Shown: positions 59,544 through 64,000 of the stretch, in pieces
Position numbering within the stretch: position 1 is the stretch's first letter
How the letters are laid out: every line of letters begins with the position of its first letter
NCBI GenBank assembly: GCA_045539425.1
Contig: JAZQFH010000038.1
Span: forward strand, 62,001 to 126,000
DNA: 64,000 bases
From: RUG14871 sp045539425
Lineage (GTDB): Bacteria > Bacillota_I > Bacilli_A > Erysipelotrichales > Erysipelotrichaceae
Direction of reading: 5' to 3'
Position numbers and translations under genes: made by a program
Notes under the pieces: generated by a model
What the model was told of the DNA's origin: nothing
Database searches by the model: none
Seen by the model: the letters and a program-made list of their open reading frames with translations, nothing else

Positions 59544-59972
59544 CTACTCCAGGGAATCCAGATCACTGAGGTCATCCTCTTCCGCATACAGCAGTGCTTT
59601 CGCATTGATTACGGCATCTTTGCCTTTTTCCACTAAAGCATCTGCATCGAATTCTTCGTATTCTCTGCTTCCAAGGAAGTCCATTAACATTCCGAGATTC
59701 ATGCCGGCAATCAAGTCCACATTATCCGAGACGAGTGTAGCGGACTGGTTAAAGGGTGTTCCTCCCAAAACATCCGCAAAGATAACCACACCGTCTCCCG
59801 TATCCAGTTTATTGATCTTCTGAATGGCAGAATTACGGAATTCTTCTACTCCGGTATCCATTTTGACGGAAAGAAAATCCAGCTGCGGGATATTTTCACC
59901 GAAAAACATCTGCAACGAATCAATCATTCCTTCTGCCATTTTTCCATGGCTGACTAGCAGTATTCCCTTCAT
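59544..59972 (-). CDS. PTS mannose-family EIIA
   Basis: 142 residues. The phosphorylated His9 is in LLVSHGKMAEGM; FADVLGGTPFN is the second conserved loop. It carries phosphate from HPr to EIIB of the same system. The C-terminus ends in the acidic DLSDLDSLE, and the EIIC encoded at 63125 ends in a similar LDSLESLE. Last gene of the operon. Confidence 0.92.
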   Translation of the reverse strand: MKGILLVSHGKMAEGMIDSLQMFFGENIPQLDFLSVKMDTGVEEFRNSAIQKINKLDTGDGVVIFADVLGGTPFNQSATLVSDNVDLIAGMNLGMLMDFLGSREYEEFDADALVEKGKDAVINAKALLYAEEDDLSDLDSLE

Positions 59973-59974
59973 AT

Positions 59975-61051
59975 TTATTTTCCCAGGTGTTCCGAATGCG
60001 TATTGAAGTATTTCTGATCCGGTAACACCAGATCCTTAAATAACGGTACTTCCACTCCGAAGTCTACTGCCAGCTTATAGGAAAGATACTGTAAGACCGG
60101 CGCAAACTCCAGCGCATAGAAACATTCACTTTTATAGTCTAACGCAAAGTCAGTTTTGTCAATCGTATTTCTTCCGATAATGAAAGCATTCCCAACTTCA
60201 TTCTTCACATACTGTGCAATTCCCTGAGCCAGTACCTGATCACTTACCCCGTCACTTAAGACGATCACTTTGGTATCTTTAGTAAGACCCATATTCGGTC
60301 CGTGCAGTCCGTCATCCATCTCGTACCCGACAGCGGAATAGCGCTTATCCACTTCCAGGATCTTTAAGGCACCTTCCAGAGCGATACCGTAAAGGGATTT
60401 CGGTCCCAGAATCATGAAATGCGTTCCGTTGGAAATAATATCCTTCACATTCTGATACCACACTTCCGTCTGGGCAATCACATAGTTGATATTGGTTGCC
60501 ATGACATAGGCATCCTTCACGTATGCATTATATTCTTCTTCCGAAAGTCTACCGTTCGCAAGTCCCATTTCCAGACCGATCACCATTTCCGTTAAGACCG
60601 TGGAAGAGAACCCGATCGTACGCTGGCCGTATTCTTCATCCCCGCATCCCATGTTCACAAAGAGATCTGCTTCTTTGGCTACCTTGGTATTGGCCGCTTC
60701 GCTAACAGCTACCGTAAGGCAGCCGTTTTCCTTTGCCCGCTTTACCGCAGACTGCGTCAGAGTGGAAGAGCCAGTCTGTGAAATGAACACACACAGTGTT
60801 TTGGAATCATACACGCTCTTATTCAGAAAGAGGTTCGGGATCATCGTAGATGTGGATAATCCGCTGAACTTCTCCACCATCTGAAAGGCGGCGATAGAGG
60901 AAGTATTACTGCTGCCGGAGCCGATAAAGAGGATCTGCGAAACAGCATCCTTATGCTCCTTATAGTAGTCAATCAACTCTTTTGTTGTTTCCTTACGGTT
61001 ATCCAGAATGGCAGTTAAAACCTGCTGTTCCCGTTTAATACATTCAAGCAT
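59975..61051 (-). CDS. SIS-domain sugar-phosphate isomerase/deglycase
   Basis: 358 residues, two SIS domains. GSGSSNTSS and SQTGSSTLTQSA are the phosphosugar-binding Ser/Thr-rich loops; a second SIS repeat lies after residue 200 (ILGPKSLYGIALEGALKILE). The arrangement fits the FrlB/AgaS/GfrF group that acts on amino- or fructosamine-6-phosphates made by mannose-family PTS. It starts 2 bp after the dehydrogenase stop. Confidence 0.85.
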   Translation of the reverse strand: MLECIKREQQVLTAILDNRKETTKELIDYYKEHKDAVSQILFIGSGSSNTSSIAAFQMVEKFSGLSTSTMIPNLFLNKSVYDSKTLCVFISQTGSSTLTQSAVKRAKENGCLTVAVSEAANTKVAKEADLFVNMGCGDEEYGQRTIGFSSTVLTEMVIGLEMGLANGRLSEEEYNAYVKDAYVMATNINYVIAQTEVWYQNVKDIISNGTHFMILGPKSLYGIALEGALKILEVDKRYSAVGYEMDDGLHGPNMGLTKDTKVIVLSDGVSDQVLAQGIAQYVKNEVGNAFIIGRNTIDKTDFALDYKSECFYALEFAPVLQYLSYKLAVDFGVEVPLFKDLVLPDQKYFNTHSEHLGK

Positions 61052-61053
61052 GA

Positions 61054-62229
61054 CTATTTCTCCTCAGAAGCCTGTAATAAGAGCTCCGCAATCATTTCCG
61101 CATTCAGCTTCATGAATTTTCCTTTGGTCGGCGAGTTCCAGCAGCACCTCTCCGCCAGCATCTTTGCGCTTTCAGCATTAATGTTTAATGAAGACAGATT
61201 CGTCTTTAACCCGATTCCGCAGGCAAAGTTCTCTAAAGCATCCGCAACCGCGTAAGCAGCCGTTTTGTCATCATACCCCTCAAGATCCAGATCAAAGACA
61301 CGTCTGCCAAACTGACGGATACGGGCTGGATTAGCCGAGTAGACATAGCGGATCCAGGACGGATAGATCATTGCCAGGCCTTCCCCATGCGCAATGTCAA
61401 ACTCTCCGCTGAGTTCATGTTCAATCTTATGGCAGGCCCAGTCACCATCTCTGCCGGTGCTCATTAAGTTATTCTGTGCCAGTGTGGCAGCCCACATGAC
61501 TTCCGCACGGTAGTCATAGTTATCTGGTTCTTTTAGAATCAACGGCGTAAAGGTAATGATGGTCTTCATTAACCCTTCGCATAAGCGGTCCGTGACATCC
61601 GTTGCCGGAATATTACTGAAATAGCGCTCCATGACATGAGAGAGTGCATCGAAGGAGCCTACCGCTGTCTGATAAGGAGATACCGTAAAGGTCAGTTCCG
61701 GATTTAAGATGGAGAACTTCGGAACGATGATCACATTGTCAAAGTCTCTCTTCAGCTTCTCTTCCCGCTTGGTGACCACATTGCTCATGCTCATCTCACT
61801 TCCTGCTCCGACAACTGTCAATACCGTACCGATGCCCAGGGCTTTCTGCGGTTTCGCTTTTCTGAGATAGAAATCCCACACATCTCCTTCATACGGAACC
61901 CCGACCGAAATGGCTTTGCAGGTATCAATAACGCTTCCCCCGCCGACACCCAGGATGAAATCAATCTTATTTTCCCTTGCCAGCTCAATCCCTTTATAAA
62001 CCAGATCCATTTCCGGATTGCCTTTGACACCGCAAAGTTCCGTATAGCTAATCCCTTCTTCCTTTAAGGAGTTCACCACCGTATCATAAAGACCGCTCTT
62101 TTTAATACTGTTGCGTCCGTAAACAAGAAGGATGTTACTGGAATACTCTTTTACATATTTCCCTGTATTTTTTTCTTCTCCCCTGCCGAATATGATCTTG
62201 CAGGGATTCTGATAAGTAAAATTCAACAT
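61054..62229 (-). CDS. iron-containing alcohol dehydrogenase
   Basis: 391 residues. NAD-binding GVGGGSVIDTCK, the iron-site Asp and His in SFDALSHVMERYF and HGEGLAMIYPSW, of the BDH/FucO-like type III family. It reduces an aldehyde or oxidises an alcohol or sugar alcohol, consistent with a PTS substrate that yields a polyol or carbonyl product. A 61-bp gap separates it from EIID upstream. Confidence 0.92.
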   Translation of the reverse strand: MLNFTYQNPCKIIFGRGEEKNTGKYVKEYSSNILLVYGRNSIKKSGLYDTVVNSLKEEGISYTELCGVKGNPEMDLVYKGIELARENKIDFILGVGGGSVIDTCKAISVGVPYEGDVWDFYLRKAKPQKALGIGTVLTVVGAGSEMSMSNVVTKREEKLKRDFDNVIIVPKFSILNPELTFTVSPYQTAVGSFDALSHVMERYFSNIPATDVTDRLCEGLMKTIITFTPLILKEPDNYDYRAEVMWAATLAQNNLMSTGRDGDWACHKIEHELSGEFDIAHGEGLAMIYPSWIRYVYSANPARIRQFGRRVFDLDLEGYDDKTAAYAVADALENFACGIGLKTNLSSLNINAESAKMLAERCCWNSPTKGKFMKLNAEMIAELLLQASEEK

Positions 62230-62290
62230 ATTTAAAACCTCCGAAAGAAAAGAGGAGCGGACAAGTTTGATGCCCGCTCATTTTATGAAA

Positions 62291-63112
62291 TTAGCAGATT
62301 CCGAGTACGGATAAGACCGTACCGACAACGAACAGGATCAGAATCAGTACCATCGGAGATACTTTCTTTTTCGTCAGCAACCAGTAGCAGACAAGTGTGA
62401 TGCATAACGGAAGTAATCCCGGAAGGATGCTGTCCAATACCGCCTGAACGGAAGTGGAGTCGGCATCGATCACGCTGATTTCCAGTGTCGTGCTGAGTGC
62501 AACATAGGTAGCTGTCAAGCCGCCGATAACCACTAAGCCGACTTCCGTCAAGCCTTCCACCAAGCGGCTCATTGCGCTGCCGGAGAGAACGGAGATGGAG
62601 TCAACACCTAATTCATACCCTTTTTTCATTAAGTACCAGGAGATTCCCAGAGAAATCGGTACCCATGTAATCGCATATAAGATCGGTCCGAAGACATTGC
62701 CCTGATAGGCAAGAGTCATACCGATGGACATCAGGATAACTTCAATTAAGGAGTTCATGACGGAGTCACCGATACCGGCTAAAGGACCCATCATGGAAGA
62801 TTTAATGGAAGAAATGGCTTCTTTCGGGATATCCTTGCCATTGGCTTTTTCTTCTTCCATGGCATTGACGATACCGAGGATCGCACATCCCACTGTCGGC
62901 TGTGTATTGAAGAATTCCATATGTGCCGTTAAGCGTTCTGCGAATGCTTCATCATCATTGGCATAAAGTTTCTTAAGCGACGGAGCCATAGCCAGTGCCC
63001 AGTCGATATTCTGCATTCTCTCCCAGTTGTTGGAGCAGCAGTCGAACATGATCCATGTAAACCAGGATTTTCTCAAATCCGCATTTGTTAATTTTACGTA
63101 GTTTTCAGACAT
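62291..63112 (-). CDS. PTS mannose-family EIID
   Basis: 273 residues. A soluble N-terminus with NWERMQNIDWALAMAPSLK, then MGPLAGIGDSVM, the EIID signature, and C-terminal membrane helices. It forms the membrane channel with EIIC. GGAGG upstream of the ATG. Confidence 0.95.
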   Translation of the reverse strand: MSENYVKLTNADLRKSWFTWIMFDCCSNNWERMQNIDWALAMAPSLKKLYANDDEAFAERLTAHMEFFNTQPTVGCAILGIVNAMEEEKANGKDIPKEAISSIKSSMMGPLAGIGDSVMNSLIEVILMSIGMTLAYQGNVFGPILYAITWVPISLGISWYLMKKGYELGVDSISVLSGSAMSRLVEGLTEVGLVVIGGLTATYVALSTTLEISVIDADSTSVQAVLDSILPGLLPLCITLVCYWLLTKKKVSPMVLILILFVVGTVLSVLGIC

Positions 63113-63124
63113 CGTGATTTCCTC

Positions 63125-63919
63125 CTACTCTAAGCTTTCAAGGGAATCGAGAGATTCCACCGGAGTCTGTTTGCTTCTGACTTCATCCAGAAGAACTGCC
63201 AGAGCAATTGCGATAATCGTGAGCGGAACCGTGCCCAGACCTAAGACGGAGAGAGCGATGAAACCGATCATGAAGAAGCACCAGTGAGAAGGTTTGGTCA
63301 CCATGACCTTCAGTAATAATGCCATACCAACTGCCGGTAACATACCGCCGACAACACCCATGGCGTTCGTGACAACTTCCGGCATCCAGGCTTCAATTGC
63401 ACTGCTGTACTGTGCGCCGTAGTAGATGACAGGGAATGTGGTAATGAAGCGAATCGCATTGAAGATGATTGCCGGAATGATGATACCGTACAGCCACATC
63501 TTCTTTGTGTCACCTTTTTCCGCGAACTTATCGCACCAGTGGCAGACGAATACGCATACCGCATTCTGTGCCGTAAACAGAAGAGCTCCGAAGATACCAA
63601 TCGGAATCGATAATGCCAGTGCCATCGCCGTATCGCTGCCGCCTGCCATTGCCAGAGCGGTTGCCGTATAACCGGCCATGGTGACGTCTGTTGACATAAC
63701 GTTACCGACTGCCTGAGAGTTCATATAAACTGCATTTAAGGTTGCCCCGATCAGCATGCCGGTTTTCACGTCGCCAAGAATCGCACCGACAATTGTACCT
63801 GCAACTAACGGTCTGCCGAGACAGAAGTAGCCCCCGATATCACCAAACAGCGGAAACATCAGGTTTGACAATACGCTGAATACTGTAATAAGAATTGCCT
63901 GCATCAATGTAATTTGCAT
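63125..63919 (-). CDS. PTS mannose-family EIIC
   Basis: 264 residues, about six membrane helices, with GATLNAVYMNSQAVGNVM (EIIC loop). The acidic C-terminal tail QTPVESLDSLESLE repeats the LDSLE ending of the EIIA. It lies between the partial EIIB and EIID. GGAGG precedes the ATG. Confidence 0.95.
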   Translation of the reverse strand: MQITLMQAILITVFSVLSNLMFPLFGDIGGYFCLGRPLVAGTIVGAILGDVKTGMLIGATLNAVYMNSQAVGNVMSTDVTMAGYTATALAMAGGSDTAMALALSIPIGIFGALLFTAQNAVCVFVCHWCDKFAEKGDTKKMWLYGIIIPAIIFNAIRFITTFPVIYYGAQYSSAIEAWMPEVVTNAMGVVGGMLPAVGMALLLKVMVTKPSHWCFFMIGFIALSVLGLGTVPLTIIAIALAVLLDEVRSKQTPVESLDSLESLE

Positions 63920-63940
63920 ATAAAGTTTCCTCCCCCTTTA

Positions 63941-64000
63941 TTACATCTTTTCCAAAATACTGCCGATTTCAATTCTTGGCTCACTGGGCAGTAATTGAAT
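63941..64000 (-). CDS. PTS mannose-family EIIB, C-terminal fragment
   Basis: The last 19 codons (LLPSEPRIEIGSILEKM, stop at 63941-63943), directly upstream of EIIC, where EIIB stands in this family. The rest lies beyond the window. Confidence 0.7.
   Translation of the reverse strand: MQLLPSEPRIEIGSILEKM

Overview
The window comes from a low-to-mid GC Gram-positive fermenter of the Bacillota. By eye it is roughly 45-50% GC, with clearly AT-richer stretches. The Shine-Dalgarno sequences are strong (GGAGG), promoters are of the sigma-A type with many TGnTATAAT extended -10 boxes, and intrinsic terminators are frequent and often bidirectional. Carbohydrate PTS genes of three families, 6-phosphoglycosidases and many small esterases point to a gut organism living on oligosaccharides. 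The gene content would suit Erysipelotrichia or a relative, but I cannot prove that from the sequence.

Layout. 1-3800: the end of a MgtA-type P-type ATPase and an MFS transporter. 3800-7220: a two-gene membrane pair, an XRE regulator with a partner that repeats its C-terminal domain, and a tyrosine-phosphatase lipoprotein. 7231-10215: one uninterrupted 994-codon gene that fuses an MFS sugar transporter to a GH2 glycosidase. 10.4-19.2 kb: GNAT, MBL-fold, an esterase/deacetylase trio, an exported HAD phosphatase, an MBL-rubredoxin fusion and a lipoprotein. 19.2-24.8 kb: a cellobiose-type PTS locus (ROK kinase, GH1, EIIC) with its LicR-like activator, which is split by a one-base frameshift in a G6 tract. 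25-28.6 kb: an SDR/TetR pair and DUF4143 ATPases, one a fragment and one intact behind a 33-bp-period repeat array.

29.0-37.8 kb is a complete eight-gene pyrimidine operon, pyrC-carB-pyrK-pyrD-pyrF-pyrE-pyrB-pyrI, without carA. It sits behind a leader with a PyrR-type binding loop and a palindrome over its -10 box. 38.1-43.1 kb: an AraC-controlled locus with a GPH symporter, two alpha/beta hydrolases and a PHP phosphatase. 43.1-50.5 kb: a TetR/hydrolase pair, a flavoprotein, a beta-propeller lactonase, a macrodomain protein and a MATE exporter. 50.6-55.0 kb: an alpha-glucoside PTS operon (EIIA, LicT-type antiterminator, EIIBC, GH4) with a readable RAT/terminator leader. 55.0-59.3 kb is an AT-rich accessory island. 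It holds a two-gene membrane/coiled-coil pair of unknown function, a truncated metallophosphoesterase joined to the tail of another gene, and a 39-codon small gene. 59.5-64 kb: a mannose-family PTS operon with a SIS-domain protein and an iron alcohol dehydrogenase; its EIIB runs off the end.

How it fits together: the PTS loci import and phosphorylate beta- and alpha-glucosides, and GH1/GH4 enzymes split them in the cytoplasm. The ROK kinase can recycle the free glucose. The MFS-GH2 fusion would be a PTS-independent route in which import and cleavage share one polypeptide. The best candidates for something undescribed are the MFS-GH2 fusion with its helically phased upstream repeats, the repeat array in front of the DUF4143 ATPase, and the two-gene membrane pair in the AT-rich island.
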